Numbered from the stretch's first letter, positions 25,689-34,457 are shown. The stretch is DNA of 64,000 bases from Ruminococcus gauvreauii (GCF_025151995.1 NZ_CP102290.1:558001-622000); one strand, 5' to 3'. A program made the numbers and translations. Notes: generated from the sequence alone by a model not told the origin.

Positions 25689-25844
25689 AATGTACCAGTA
25701 TTATATAGAAATTGCACATGTGTGTATATTTCAAATAATTGTATTTCTTTGAAAAACAGAGAAATTTAGGACTTTTTTGTTGGATCAGCACATAAGATTA
25801 CCCACAACATGAAACAAACAACATCAGAAAGGGAATAAAACAAA

Positions 25845-26786
25845 ATGGCAAAGAAGAGAAAAGACAAGATAGTAGTAATCGGCGCTGGCAACGTAGGTGA
25901 AACAATCGCCTACACTCTGATGATCCGCGAACTCGCAAACGAGATCGTCCTGATCGACCTGAACGAAAAACGTGCACAGGGAAGTGCTCTGGATATCGCT
26001 CACGGTACTGCATTCTATGATCAGATCACGGTTCGTTCCGGCGGATACGAAGAGTGTGCCGATGCAAATCTGATCATCATAGCAGCCGGTGTGGGAAGAA
26101 AGCCTGGTCAGACGCGTCTGGAGCTGGCTAAGACAAATATCTCCATCGCTACAAGCATCGCCAGAAGTATCATGGAATATGCAGACAATCCACTTCTGCT
26201 GGTTGTATCCAATCCAGTGGATATCCTTACCATGGCTATTCAGAAAGAAACCGGTCTTCCGCCATCACGTGTGATCGGAACAGGAACCTCTCTCGATACA
26301 GCCCGCCTGCGCTATCTGATCGCCAGAGAATGCGGTGTCAGCATCAGTGATGTCTGTGCATACGTACTCGGCGAACACGGGGACAGCCAGGTATCCTTAT
26401 GGAGCCGTGTCCGTATCGGCGGTATTTCCCTGACAGGATTTACCAGCCAGCTTGGTATCAAACTTGACTACAAGGCAATCTCCATGGAAGCAAAAGACTC
26501 CGGAGCAGAGATCATCGCAGAAAAAGGAGCTACTTATAACGGTGTGGCAATGGCTACCTCCAGGATCGTGGAAGCTATAGTCAAAAATGAACATGCCGTT
26601 CTCGCAGTATCCCACGTACTCGGGGAAGAGTTCGGTGACTGGGAAGGCGTTGCCATCAGTGTTCCGTGTATTGTCAATGAAGACGGTATCAAGCAGGTGG
26701 TAAATATCAATATGGAAGACTACGAAAAAGCTGCATTGAATCGTTCTGCGGAGACTATGCAGGAATTCTGGAATAACGTAATGTAA
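25845..26786 (+). CDS. ldh: L-lactate dehydrogenase family protein; substrate residue is malate-like
   Basis: NAD-dependent 2-hydroxyacid dehydrogenase of 313 residues. The NAD motif is IGAGNVGETIAYTL with Asp in VLIDLNEKRA. Catalytic residues are present: Asp and Arg in LDTARLRYL, His in GEHGDSQ, substrate Arg in GQTRLELAKTN and Asn in SNPVD. The residue at the classical specificity position 102 (six before that Arg) is Arg, in GRKPGQTR. Lactate dehydrogenases usually have Gln there, while malate dehydrogenases have Arg. Activity on oxaloacetate is therefore possible, although relatives with RKPGQTR are commonly annotated as lactate dehydrogenase. AAAGGGA precedes the ATG. Confidence 0.85.
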   Translation: MAKKRKDKIVVIGAGNVGETIAYTLMIRELANEIVLIDLNEKRAQGSALDIAHGTAFYDQITVRSGGYEECADANLIIIAAGVGRKPGQTRLELAKTNISIATSIARSIMEYADNPLLLVVSNPVDILTMAIQKETGLPPSRVIGTGTSLDTARLRYLIARECGVSISDVCAYVLGEHGDSQVSLWSRVRIGGISLTGFTSQLGIKLDYKAISMEAKDSGAEIIAEKGATYNGVAMATSRIVEAIVKNEHAVLAVSHVLGEEFGDWEGVAISVPCIVNEDGIKQVVNINMEDYEKAALNRSAETMQEFWNNVM

Positions 26787-26795
26787 GAAATTAAT

Positions 26796-26824
26796 CGCGG
26801 AACCGTTTCAAAGACGGTTCCGCG
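26796..26824. terminator. Strong hairpin after the dehydrogenase gene, weak T-tract
   Basis: CGCGGAACCGT pairs with ACGGTTCCGCG around a 7-nt loop, 9 bp after the stop codon. It is followed by an A-rich rather than T-rich run on the plus strand, so it may stabilise the 3' end more than terminate. Confidence 0.5.
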
Positions 26825-26856
26825 AATATAAAAAATAAAAAAATTTGTAAAAGTTA

Positions 26857-26885
26857 TTGACAAATTCTGCATTATCATTTATAAT
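26857..26885 (+). promoter_or_regulatory. Perfect-consensus promoter of tRNA-Leu
   Basis: TTGACA (26857-26862), a 17-bp spacer and TATAAT (26880-26885): full match to both consensus boxes, as expected for a stable RNA gene. The leader is about 37 nt. Confidence 0.9.
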
Positions 26886-26928
26886 TTTCAATGTTGGCGC
26901 TGAGAAATATGCGCCGAAAACTGAATAG

Positions 26929-27012
26929 GCGGGAGTGCTGGAATTGGCAGACAGGCTAGACTAAGGATCTAGTGGTTGTATGATCGTGTGGGTTCAAGTC
27001 CCATCTCCCGCA
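26929..27012 (+). tRNA. tRNA-Leu, anticodon AAG
   Basis: An 84-nt class II tRNA with a long variable arm. The acceptor stem is GCGGGAG / CTCCCGC with discriminator A. The anticodon stem CTAGA / TCTAG encloses the loop CTAAGGA, so the anticodon is AAG at 26963-26965 (reads CUU; A34 would need deamination to read CUC). The T arm contains GGTTCAAGTCC. CCA is not encoded. It stands alone between a promoter and a terminator. Confidence 0.95.
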
Positions 27013-27018
27013 GTATAA

Positions 27019-27050
27019 AAAACCTGTATTCATCTGAATACAGGTTTTTT
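27019..27050 (+). terminator. Terminator of tRNA-Leu
   Basis: AACCTGTATTC pairs with GAATACAGGTT around ATCT and is followed by TTTTTT. It begins about 8 nt after the tRNA. Confidence 0.93.
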
Positions 27051-27127
27051 ATTGTACAAACTTAATCATCTGTCATAAACGCCTCCTGCTGCATATACTA
27101 AACCAACGGTTAACTATGGAGGCAACT

Positions 27128-28393
27128 ATGAACTTTCCCACGATGCAGGCCATGCAGCAGGAATCCCTGTCCAGAGGCGGACTTCAGATCACCGTCAATG
27201 CCGCACTGCAAAACCGCCCGATTGCAAACGCCACGATCAGAATATCCTACACCGGGGAACCGGATCAGGTGATCGAAGAGGTACAGACGGATTCTCTCGG
27301 CCAGACTCCCGTTCTGGAGCTCCCGACACCCCCGCTGGAATACAGTCTGGAGCCCCAGCCGAATCAGCCTTATTCAGAATACAACCTGAACATCCGCGCC
27401 GAGGGATATGAACCCGTAGAGATCAGCGGTACGGAACTTCTTCCGGATGTCGTCTCTGTCCAGCCTGTGCGTATGCAGCCCTCACAGCAGATAGATGACT
27501 ACAGGCTGATTGTGATCCCAGCGCACACTCTTTTCGGAGACTATCCCCCCAAAATACCTGAGGATGAAATAAAACCAATGGACGAAACAGGAGAAATCGT
27601 CCTGAGCCGTGTTGTGGTTCCGGAATTCGTCGTGGTCCATGACGGCGCTCCTGATGATCCAACAGCCCAGAATTATTATGTCCGTTACCGGGACTATATA
27701 AAAAATGTAGCCTGCAGTGAGATTTACGCAACGTGGCCTACCGACACCATACGCGCCAATGTGCTTGCCATCATGTCATTCACCCTGAACCGGGTATACA
27801 CAGAATGGTACCGCAACAAAGGCTATGATTTCACTATCACGTCATCAACGGCTTTTGATCACAAATGGATATACGGAAGAAATATTTTTGATGACATCTC
27901 CGCCATCGTTGACGAAGTGTTTGCCAATTATCTGTCGAGACCGAACGTCCGCCAGCCCATCCTGACACAATACTGCGATGGCCAGCGGGTTCAGTGTCCG
28001 AATGCGATGACCCAGTGGGGTTCCAAGTATCTGGGCGATCAGGGGTATTCGACGATCGATATCCTCCGTTATTATTACGGCGATGATATGTACATCAATA
28101 CCGCCGAGGAAATTTCAGGGGTTCCTTCCTCCTGGCCGGGATACAATCTGACGATCGGAGCCAGCGGAGATAAAGTGCTGCAGATGCAGGAACAGCTGAA
28201 CACGATCGCAGAAGTCTATACGGCGATACCGCCTGTCATCATCGACGGCATTTATGGCGAGAACACCCAGGAGGCGGTGGAAGCTTTTCAGCGGACATTC
28301 CGGCTGCCCGTGACGGGAATCGTTGATTATGCGACGTGGTATAAGATTCAGGAAATTTTTGTAGGTGTCACCAGGATAGCAGAATTAAATTAG
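27128..28393 (+). CDS. SpoIID-like protein with peptidoglycan-binding domain (421 aa)
   Basis: Residues about 20-110 look like a carboxypeptidase-regulatory beta-sandwich (ITVNAALQNRPIANATIRIS). The centre is SpoIID/LytB-like: VRANVLAIMSF-type segment (TIRANVLAIMSFTLNRVYTE) and MTQWGSKYLGDQGYSTIDIL followed by RYYYG. The C-terminal 65 residues form a PG_binding_1 domain (GASGDKVLQMQEQLNTI, IDGIYGENTQEAVEAFQR). There is no signal peptide or membrane anchor, so export, if any, is non-classical or spore-linked. The ATG at 27128 is chosen because GGAGG lies 5 nt upstream. It probably acts on cell wall glycan in sporulation or division. Confidence 0.75.
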   Translation: MNFPTMQAMQQESLSRGGLQITVNAALQNRPIANATIRISYTGEPDQVIEEVQTDSLGQTPVLELPTPPLEYSLEPQPNQPYSEYNLNIRAEGYEPVEISGTELLPDVVSVQPVRMQPSQQIDDYRLIVIPAHTLFGDYPPKIPEDEIKPMDETGEIVLSRVVVPEFVVVHDGAPDDPTAQNYYVRYRDYIKNVACSEIYATWPTDTIRANVLAIMSFTLNRVYTEWYRNKGYDFTITSSTAFDHKWIYGRNIFDDISAIVDEVFANYLSRPNVRQPILTQYCDGQRVQCPNAMTQWGSKYLGDQGYSTIDILRYYYGDDMYINTAEEISGVPSSWPGYNLTIGASGDKVLQMQEQLNTIAEVYTAIPPVIIDGIYGENTQEAVEAFQRTFRLPVTGIVDYATWYKIQEIFVGVTRIAELN

Positions 28394-28419
28394 ACGAAGC
28401 AAAATGACGGATATAATTT

Positions 28420-28456
28420 GAGCCCGAGCGCAGCTTAAAGCTGCTCTCAGGCTCTT
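28420..28456. terminator. Convergent terminator
   Basis: GAGCC...GGCTC with an inner GCAGC/GCTGC stem, then TTTCTC. It lies between the SpoIID-like gene and the UPF0303 gene. Confidence 0.8.
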
Positions 28457-28458
28457 TC

Positions 28459-28935
28459 TCATGATTCAGCCGTTGAAAACCACTTCTGCAGAGCATCGAT
28501 GATGACCTGATGGTCCTCCAGGTGCGGAAGACCGGATACGGCTATCGCGCCCACCACGCCAACGCCTTTTATTGTAAGAGGAAATCCGCCGCCGCACATT
28601 GCAAAATCCATAGGATCGAGGCGTTCCCCTTCCAGTGTGATGCCTTTTAACTCAAAGTCTGTATAGACATGAAGAGAGGATTTATGGAACTGCGTGACCA
28701 GATTCACTTTTCGGTCCAGCCACTGTGTGTTATGTCTTGTCGCCCCCTCAGTCACAAATTGAAATACCTTCAGTCCGTTTTGCACAATGCCGACTGCGAC
28801 GCCGCCGTCATATCCTTTCGCCGCATCGACCAGCATTTCTCCCAGACGCCAGGCGTCTTCTCTCGAAAAGGAAGAAAACTGATACCGTTCTTCCTGTTCC
28901 GCACATTTCTTCTGCAGTTCTTTTAAGTCTTCCAT
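28459..28935 (-). CDS. UPF0303 / heme-degrading-domain-like protein (158 aa)
   Basis: Belongs to the GlcG/HbpS-like fold group. Features are GGVAVGIVQNGLKVFQFV, TRHNTQWLDRKVNLVTQFHK, CGGGFPLTIKGVGVVGAIAV and SGLPHLEDHQVIIDAL, the typical UPF0303 order. The biochemical role is not settled. The ATG at 28935 is preferred because GGGG lies 7 nt upstream. An upstream ATG overlapping the rseP stop is possible (164 aa). It is the last gene of the pyrH-to-rseP run. Confidence 0.85.
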   Translation of the reverse strand: MEDLKELQKKCAEQEERYQFSSFSREDAWRLGEMLVDAAKGYDGGVAVGIVQNGLKVFQFVTEGATRHNTQWLDRKVNLVTQFHKSSLHVYTDFELKGITLEGERLDPMDFAMCGGGFPLTIKGVGVVGAIAVSGLPHLEDHQVIIDALQKWFSTAES

Positions 28936-28952
28936 ATCATAACCCCTTTTCA

Positions 28953-30257
28953 TTAGAATAATCTTGTAATATCATGGAAAGTCACATAAACCATCAGCGC
29001 CAGCAGGAGCATCAGACCCACAAAGTGGATCATTCCTTCTGTTTCCCGCCGAATTCCCTTTCCACGGATCGCTTCTATGACCAGAAAGACAAGGCGTCCT
29101 CCGTCCAGCGCCGGTATCGGAAGCAGGTTCATGATTCCCAGATTTGCCGAAAGCAGAATCATGATATTGAACATGCTCAGCCATGTGATCAGTGCACCTT
29201 CTGATTTGCTGTCCTCATACGTATCCCCAATGACATTTACCACGCCCACAGGGCCCGACATATCATTGACCGTAACCTTACCGGTAACCAGCATTCCAAG
29301 ACTTTGTACCGTCGTCTTAATCCAGTATTTTACTTCAATGGCCCCGTATTTTATGATGCCGGGCAGATTTGTCTTTTCACGGGCCATATTATAATAAAAT
29401 CCAAGACTGACATTGGTATGTCTGACCGGTGTGACCTCTGCGCTCTTCTCTTTTCCCTCGCGTTCATACGTCAGTGTGACCGGCAGGTCTTCGAGCGGAT
29501 GTTCATCAAAATATGCCGCCAGCTCCTCTCCGCTGGCAACCTCTTTGCCGTCCACCGACGTGATGATATCTCCGGCCAGCATGCCCGCTTTATGGAGCGG
29601 AAGATTCAGCGTTATCGAAGTCACCTGTGCAGGGGTGTTATCCGCCACATAATTGAACCCGAGCATATAACGTGTCTGGTGGTACGGCTGATAGGAGATC
29701 TCAAGCTCCTCTCCGTCACGTTGGACCAGAAGTGTCATAGGCTCGTTTTTCAGCCCTTTAAAGGTCTCATAATTATAAATCTCCCGGCCGACATCGATAT
29801 GACTGCCATTGATCTCCTTGATGATATCACCCTCGAGCAGCCCCGCTTCCTGAGCCGGAGAATCCTCCGGAAACCCAATGATCTCTGCCGGATCGTATCC
29901 GACGATCCCGATCACGATAACAGCCAGAACAAAAGCCAGGATAAAGTTAAAGACCGGCCCTGCCAGAACCACACTGATCCGTCCCCAGACCGGAGCATGG
30001 TTAAACGAGCCCTCTTCCTCATCCTCTCCGTCTTCCCCTTTCATCATACAGGAGCCGCCGAACGGCAGCAGCTTCAGGGAATACTGTGTTGTCCCCCTCG
30101 TAAAGCTGAAAAGCCGCGGACCCATGCCCAGAGAAAACTCTTCTACCACAATCTTATTTTTCTTAGCCAGTAAAAAATGGCCCAGTTCGTGAAACAGTAT
30201 CAGAATACTGAAAATCACAATCGCTATGAAAATCTTAATATTACCACCTGCTTTCAA
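28953..30257 (-). CDS. rseP: RIP metalloprotease RseP (site-2 protease)
   Basis: Intramembrane zinc protease. HELGH near residue 24 lies in the first membrane helix, and the second catalytic motif is NLLPIPALDGGRLVF near the C-terminus. Two PDZ-like domains lie between (GFPEDSPAQEAGLLEGDIIK and LPLHKAGMLAGDIITSVDGK), which is more than the single PDZ common in B. subtilis RasP. It cleaves anti-sigma factors and signal-peptide remnants. The start is uncertain: a TTG at 30257 overlapping the dxr end is used here, and AGGTGG lies just downstream of it. Confidence 0.95.
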   Translation of the reverse strand: MKAGGNIKIFIAIVIFSILILFHELGHFLLAKKNKIVVEEFSLGMGPRLFSFTRGTTQYSLKLLPFGGSCMMKGEDGEDEEEGSFNHAPVWGRISVVLAGPVFNFILAFVLAVIVIGIVGYDPAEIIGFPEDSPAQEAGLLEGDIIKEINGSHIDVGREIYNYETFKGLKNEPMTLLVQRDGEELEISYQPYHQTRYMLGFNYVADNTPAQVTSITLNLPLHKAGMLAGDIITSVDGKEVASGEELAAYFDEHPLEDLPVTLTYEREGKEKSAEVTPVRHTNVSLGFYYNMAREKTNLPGIIKYGAIEVKYWIKTTVQSLGMLVTGKVTVNDMSGPVGVVNVIGDTYEDSKSEGALITWLSMFNIMILLSANLGIMNLLPIPALDGGRLVFLVIEAIRGKGIRRETEGMIHFVGLMLLLALMVYVTFHDITRLF

Positions 30258-31386
30258 TCCATTCGTAAGTCAATTGTTCCGCTGTCAGGATCTCCTCAAT
30301 ATCCGGATGTTCCATCACCTGATGTCTGTTCATAGCTTCTTCGATAATCTCATAAATATCCAGAAAACGTATCTGACGCCTTAAGAATTTTGCTACAGCG
30401 CGTTCATTCGCCGCATTAAACACCGTCGCCATGGTTCCCCCCGCCCGCGCAGCACGGATGGCGAGCGGAAGACCGCGAAACACACTGGTGTCAGGCTCCT
30501 CAAATGTGATTTCCTTAAGCTTCCGGAAATCCAGACGCTCCCCCGGAAGGCTTCTCCGGCGGGGATAATAAAGGGCGTATTGAATCGGTATCTTCATATC
30601 CGGTGTCCCCATCTGTGCTATCACCGCGCCGTCCTGGAATTCCACCATGGAGTGGATGATGCTCTGCGGCTGAACGACTACCTGTATTTCCGAAAGCTGC
30701 ATATCAAACAGCCATCTGGCTTCCATCACTTCCAGTCCTTTATTTACCAAAGTTGCAGAATCTATTGTTATCTTCTGACCCATTGCCCAGTTTGGATGGC
30801 GCAGTGCATCCTCCACCCGGACATGTTCCAGTTCTTCTCTGGTCTTATTGCGGAACGGTCCTCCGGATGCTGTGATCAGAAGCCGGCTGACCTCCCGCTG
30901 GCTTTCTCCGTGAAGCGCCTGAAAAATAGCGCTGTGTTCGCTGTCTACCGGGAGAATGGAGACGTCATTTTCTCTGGCAAGAGGCATGATCAGATGTCCC
31001 GCCGTCACCAGTGTCTCTTTATTCGCCAGTGCAATATCTTTGCCCGCACAAATCGCGGCAACCGTGGGTTTCAAGCCAATCATGCCGACAACAGCCGTTA
31101 CCAGCAGATCCGACTCTTCCATCTGAGCCAGGGCGATCAGACCTTCCATTCCGGAAAGGATTTCCACAGAAAGATCTGCCACAGCGACCCGCAGGTCACG
31201 CGCATCCTTCTCAGCCATGACAACCGCTATTCTTGGTTTGAATTCCCGGATCTGGCTTTCCAGAAGCTTTATGTTCCTGCCCGCACTCAGCCCAACCACC
31301 TCAATATCCCGGTGCTCCCGCACGACCTCAAGGGTCTGCGTGCCGATTGAGCCTGTAGAACCCAGAACTGCAATTTTTTTCATCAT
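30241..31386 (-). CDS. dxr: 1-deoxy-D-xylulose-5-phosphate reductoisomerase
   Basis: Second step of the MEP isoprenoid pathway. The NADPH site is VLGSTGSIGTQTLEVV. The metal and substrate motifs are LPVDSEHSAIFQAL, TASGGPFR and NPYWxMG-like HPNWAMGQKITIDSATLVNK. The length of 381 residues is normal. It lies between cdsA and rseP, so membrane lipid and isoprenoid genes are grouped. The end overlaps the rseP start. Confidence 0.97.
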   Translation of the reverse strand: MMKKIAVLGSTGSIGTQTLEVVREHRDIEVVGLSAGRNIKLLESQIREFKPRIAVVMAEKDARDLRVAVADLSVEILSGMEGLIALAQMEESDLLVTAVVGMIGLKPTVAAICAGKDIALANKETLVTAGHLIMPLARENDVSILPVDSEHSAIFQALHGESQREVSRLLITASGGPFRNKTREELEHVRVEDALRHPNWAMGQKITIDSATLVNKGLEVMEARWLFDMQLSEIQVVVQPQSIIHSMVEFQDGAVIAQMGTPDMKIPIQYALYYPRRRSLPGERLDFRKLKEITFEEPDTSVFRGLPLAIRAARAGGTMATVFNAANERAVAKFLRRQIRFLDIYEIIEEAMNRHQVMEHPDIEEILTAEQLTYEWIESRW

Positions 31387-31396
31387 ATAACTCCTT

Positions 31397-32188
31397 TTAT
31401 CCTATCAGAAGCTGCGCCAGATAATAGATCACAGGCGCCGTAAAAATCACGCTGTCGAACCGGTCCATGATTCCGCCGTGTCCCGGTATGAGAGTTCCGT
31501 AATCTTTAATCTCCTGATTCCTTTTGATCGCAGAAGCAGCCAGATCCCCAACCATGGAAATCAGCGCTCCCGCTGCACAGATCAGTGCGTATTCTAATAT
31601 ACCTGTTTTGACGATAACCGCGTAGACAGCGCCCAGAAGTGCTGCACCCACAACACCCCCGACTGCCCCCTCCACCGATTTCTTCGGACTCAAGACAGGT
31701 GCCATCTTATGCTTTCCAATCAGCATTCCGACACAATAGGCACACGTGTCACACCCCCAGGAACAGATGAAGATCAGCCACACCAGAAATACTCCCTCTT
31801 CCATCATTCTGGTCTGGTAGATATAAGACAGCATGACACCCGCATAGACTGCCGAAAAAAATGCAGCCATGACCTGATTCGCATGATATTTCGGATACGT
31901 GAACACATAGACAAACATATTCAACACCAGACCGGCAAGAAGTACCGGCAGCAGATATTCTTCCTGCTCAAAGTAGAGAATCAGATAATATCCGATGATC
32001 ATCAGACAGCTGGTCAGTTCCAAAAGACACACTTTCTCAGTACGAACTTTCATGGCGCGCATCAGTTCATCCATGCCGATCACGGAAACCCCAAGCAGCG
32101 TTACAAATAAAACAAGCCCTCCGCCTGAAATCGTAAGAAGCGCTGCCAGTACCAGCACGATGCCGCTGATCAGTCTTGTTTTGAACAT
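31397..32188 (-). CDS. cdsA: Phosphatidate cytidylyltransferase
   Basis: Makes CDP-diacylglycerol. A polytopic membrane protein of 263 residues. The C-terminal signature is KDYGTLIPGHGGIMDRFDSV, with PKKSVEGAVGGVVGA before it. The N-terminus overlaps the uppS stop by 19 bp, suggesting coupled translation. Confidence 0.95.
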   Translation of the reverse strand: MFKTRLISGIVLVLAALLTISGGGLVLFVTLLGVSVIGMDELMRAMKVRTEKVCLLELTSCLMIIGYYLILYFEQEEYLLPVLLAGLVLNMFVYVFTYPKYHANQVMAAFFSAVYAGVMLSYIYQTRMMEEGVFLVWLIFICSWGCDTCAYCVGMLIGKHKMAPVLSPKKSVEGAVGGVVGAALLGAVYAVIVKTGILEYALICAAGALISMVGDLAASAIKRNQEIKDYGTLIPGHGGIMDRFDSVIFTAPVIYYLAQLLIG

Positions 32189-32895
32189 GTGCTCTCCTCC
32201 TTCACACCGCCGTATCTTCTGTCTCTATCATTATATTTTTCGATTGCCCGTATTAATTCTGCTTTATTGAAGTCCGGCCATGGGACATCCGTAAAATAAA
32301 ACTCCGTATATGCCATCTGCCATAGAAGATAGTTGGATAACCGCAGCTCTCCGCTGGTTCTGATCATCAGATCCGGGTCGGGAATACCTGCTGTATCCAG
32401 ATAGCCCGAGAATATTTCTTCGGTTATCTCTCCCTGAAGCCGTCCCTCTTTCTGATCCGCAAGCATACGGTTCACTGCCCGCAGCATCTCGTCCCGGCTC
32501 CCATAGTTCAATGCAATCTGGAAGTGGAGTGTCTGAAAATCTTTAGAAAACGTTTCCAGTTTTACGATACTGTCCTGGATATCCTGGTCGAACGCTGTAT
32601 AATCGCCGATAACGCGGACCTGCATATCGTTTTTCCTGGATATCTTCAGACATTTCTTCAGGTAATTCCGAAACAACCGCATCAGACCGTCTACCTCTTC
32701 TTTTGATCGTTTCCAGTTTTCCGTGGAAAATGCGTAGACCGTCAGATATTTTACGCCCAGTTCCTTTGCAGCCTCACAGATTGTCTCAAGATTTTCACAT
32801 CCCTTTACGTGTCCGTAACTCCGGGGCATTCCTCTTTTCTTTGCCCACCTGCCATTGCCGTCCAGGATAATCGCTATATGATTCGGTACATTCAT
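32170..32895 (-). CDS. uppS: Undecaprenyl diphosphate synthase (isoprenyl transferase)
   Basis: Cis-prenyltransferase making the C55 carrier lipid. IAIILDGNGRWAKKRG contains the catalytic Asp. The HVKGCENLE segment, FSTENWKRSKEEVDGLM and RTSGELRLSNYLLWQMAYTE are family motifs. It has 241 residues. Upstream, a 221-bp structured spacer separates it from frr, unlike the tight spacing elsewhere in the cluster. Confidence 0.97.
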   Translation of the reverse strand: MNVPNHIAIILDGNGRWAKKRGMPRSYGHVKGCENLETICEAAKELGVKYLTVYAFSTENWKRSKEEVDGLMRLFRNYLKKCLKISRKNDMQVRVIGDYTAFDQDIQDSIVKLETFSKDFQTLHFQIALNYGSRDEMLRAVNRMLADQKEGRLQGEITEEIFSGYLDTAGIPDPDLMIRTSGELRLSNYLLWQMAYTEFYFTDVPWPDFNKAELIRAIEKYNDRDRRYGGVKEESTCSKQD

Positions 32896-32935
32896 GCGAT
32901 AAGTCTCCTCTCACTCTTTTCATATTGCGTAAAAA

Positions 32936-33115
32936 GGACACCGGACCACGGATCCTTTCCATGCTGCGGTGCCCCTCACCTCTTTATACCACGTGCGCAG
33001 AAAAACAAGCAGCCCGCAGGGATATTTGTTTTTCAAGCCGTGGCCTGCCGGGTATAATCCGCTGCGTAGCAGCGGTACAGCAACGCGGTTGCTGTGGATT
33101 GCACTCTGTGCAATC
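32936..33115. repeat. Hairpin-array spacer between frr and uppS
   Basis: At 33059-33115 three hairpins follow each other with single-base gaps. They are CCGCTGC-GTA-GCAGCGG, ACAGCAAC-GCG-GTTGCTGT and GATTGCAC-TCT-GTGCAATC (stems of 7, 8 and 8 bp, each with a 3-nt loop). A larger stem lies before them: TTATACC (32984-32990) with GGTATAA (33051-33057), enclosing GAAAAACAA/TTGTTTTTC. A further stem is GGACACCG (32936) with CGGTGCCC (32967). The array begins right after the frr stop codon. It resembles the two inverted-repeat elements at 35935 and 42907 in size and hairpin style, but no clear flanking duplication was found. Confidence 0.7.
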
Positions 33116-33116
33116 A

Positions 33117-33668
33117 TTATACCGTAAGAATTTCTTTGGATTTTACTTCGATTGCTCCATCGATCTCCTTGATATATTTATCTGTCATCTTCTGGACTTT
33201 ATCTTCCAGCTCTTTGATCTCATCCTCGGAGACATCCTGTTTTGCAAGTTTTTTCATCGCATCATTGGCATCCCTGCGGATATTGCGGACAGCAACCTTG
33301 GCTGCCTCGCCCTTTTTCTTAACATCCTTTACCAGTTCTTTTCTGCGTTCCTCCGTGAGCTCCGGAAATACCAGACGGATCAGTTTTCCGTCGTTTGTCG
33401 GATTGATTCCCAGATCAGAAGTCATGATCGCCTTTTCTATCACTTTTACCATATTAGCTTCCCACGGCTGGATCTGGATCATCCTTGCCTCAGGCACCGT
33501 CACATTGGCAACCTGCTGGATCGGGGTCGGGGTTCCATAATAGTCTACCACGATTCTGTCCAGCACATGCGGATTTGCACGTCCGGCGCGAATCGTACCG
33601 AGTTCTCCCTCCAGATTGGACAATGTCTTTCCCATCTTTGTTTCATACACCTGAATTCTCTCATCCAT
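33117..33668 (-). CDS. frr: Ribosome recycling factor
   Basis: Splits post-termination ribosomes with EF-G. The 183-residue protein has the classic GTIRAGRANPHVLDRI start, YYGTPTPIQQVANVTVPEAR, and the C-terminal DEIKELEDKVQKMTDKYIKE helix. It lies downstream of pyrH with a 25-bp gap. The hairpin array follows its stop codon. Confidence 0.98.
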   Translation of the reverse strand: MDERIQVYETKMGKTLSNLEGELGTIRAGRANPHVLDRIVVDYYGTPTPIQQVANVTVPEARMIQIQPWEANMVKVIEKAIMTSDLGINPTNDGKLIRLVFPELTEERRKELVKDVKKKGEAAKVAVRNIRRDANDAMKKLAKQDVSEDEIKELEDKVQKMTDKYIKEIDGAIEVKSKEILTV

Positions 33669-33693
33669 GTCTTCTTTCCTCCTGCTATTTTCT

Positions 33694-34389
33694 CTAAACC
33701 GTTACATTCGTTCCGGTGATGATTCCGTGTGCAGCATTGACAATGCTGTCTTTTTCATTCAATCCAAAGACGATCATCGGCATCTTATTCTCCATACAGA
33801 GAATAGAAGCTGTCATATCCACAACCGCCAGTTTCTTATCGATCACTTCCTGAATGCTCACCTCATCATATTTCACGGCATCCGGATGGTCTTTCGGATC
33901 ACTGTCATAGACTCCGTCTACTGCTTTCGCCAACAGGATTGTTTCCGCCTCAATCTCTACCGCCCGCAGCACAGTCGCCGTGTCGGTGGAAAAATACGGA
34001 TGACCCGTTCCGCCTGCAAAAAACACGACCATATTGTGATCGAAATATTTATTCACGCGGTCTTTAGAAAATAATTTTGTAAATGAACCGCACTCAAAGG
34101 GTGTCAGTACCGATGTCTGCATACCCTGTGAGCGGAAAATTTCAGAAACATAAATGCAATTCATCACTGTTGCCAGCATTCCGATCTGGTCAGCTTTCGT
34201 GCGGTCAATATTCTCGCTGCTTCTTCCCCGCCAGAAATTACCGCCTCCAATCACGATGCCAACCTTAATACCCTCATCACACAGTATCTTAACCTGCCTG
34301 GCGACCTCGGTCACAGTGGCTTCATCGAATCCGGTTTTTTTATCCCCGGCCAAAGCCTCTCCGCTTAATTTAAGTAACACTCTTTTCAT
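33694..34389 (-). CDS. pyrH: UMP kinase
   Basis: Amino-acid-kinase-fold UMP kinase of 231 residues. LLKLSGEALAGDKKTGFDE opens the protein. GIVIGGGNFWRGR, GTGHPYFSTDTATVLRA and AKAVDGVYDSDPK are the family signatures. The ATG at 34389 is chosen because AAGGAG lies 8 nt upstream. A TATAAT -10 lies at 34421-34426 (complement). First gene of pyrH-frr-uppS-cdsA-dxr-rseP. Confidence 0.97.
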   Translation of the reverse strand: MKRVLLKLSGEALAGDKKTGFDEATVTEVARQVKILCDEGIKVGIVIGGGNFWRGRSSENIDRTKADQIGMLATVMNCIYVSEIFRSQGMQTSVLTPFECGSFTKLFSKDRVNKYFDHNMVVFFAGGTGHPYFSTDTATVLRAVEIEAETILLAKAVDGVYDSDPKDHPDAVKYDEVSIQEVIDKKLAVVDMTASILCMENKMPMIVFGLNEKDSIVNAAHGIITGTNVTV

Positions 34390-34457
34390 AGGGATACTCC
34401 TTGTACTTTTTATAATTCCCATTATATCAACTTTTTTTCTGTTTGGGTAGTATTAAT

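Noticed and set aside
32936..33115. CRISPR-like array
   Set aside because: Hairpin units differ in sequence and have 1-nt gaps; there are no direct repeats, spacers or cas genes.
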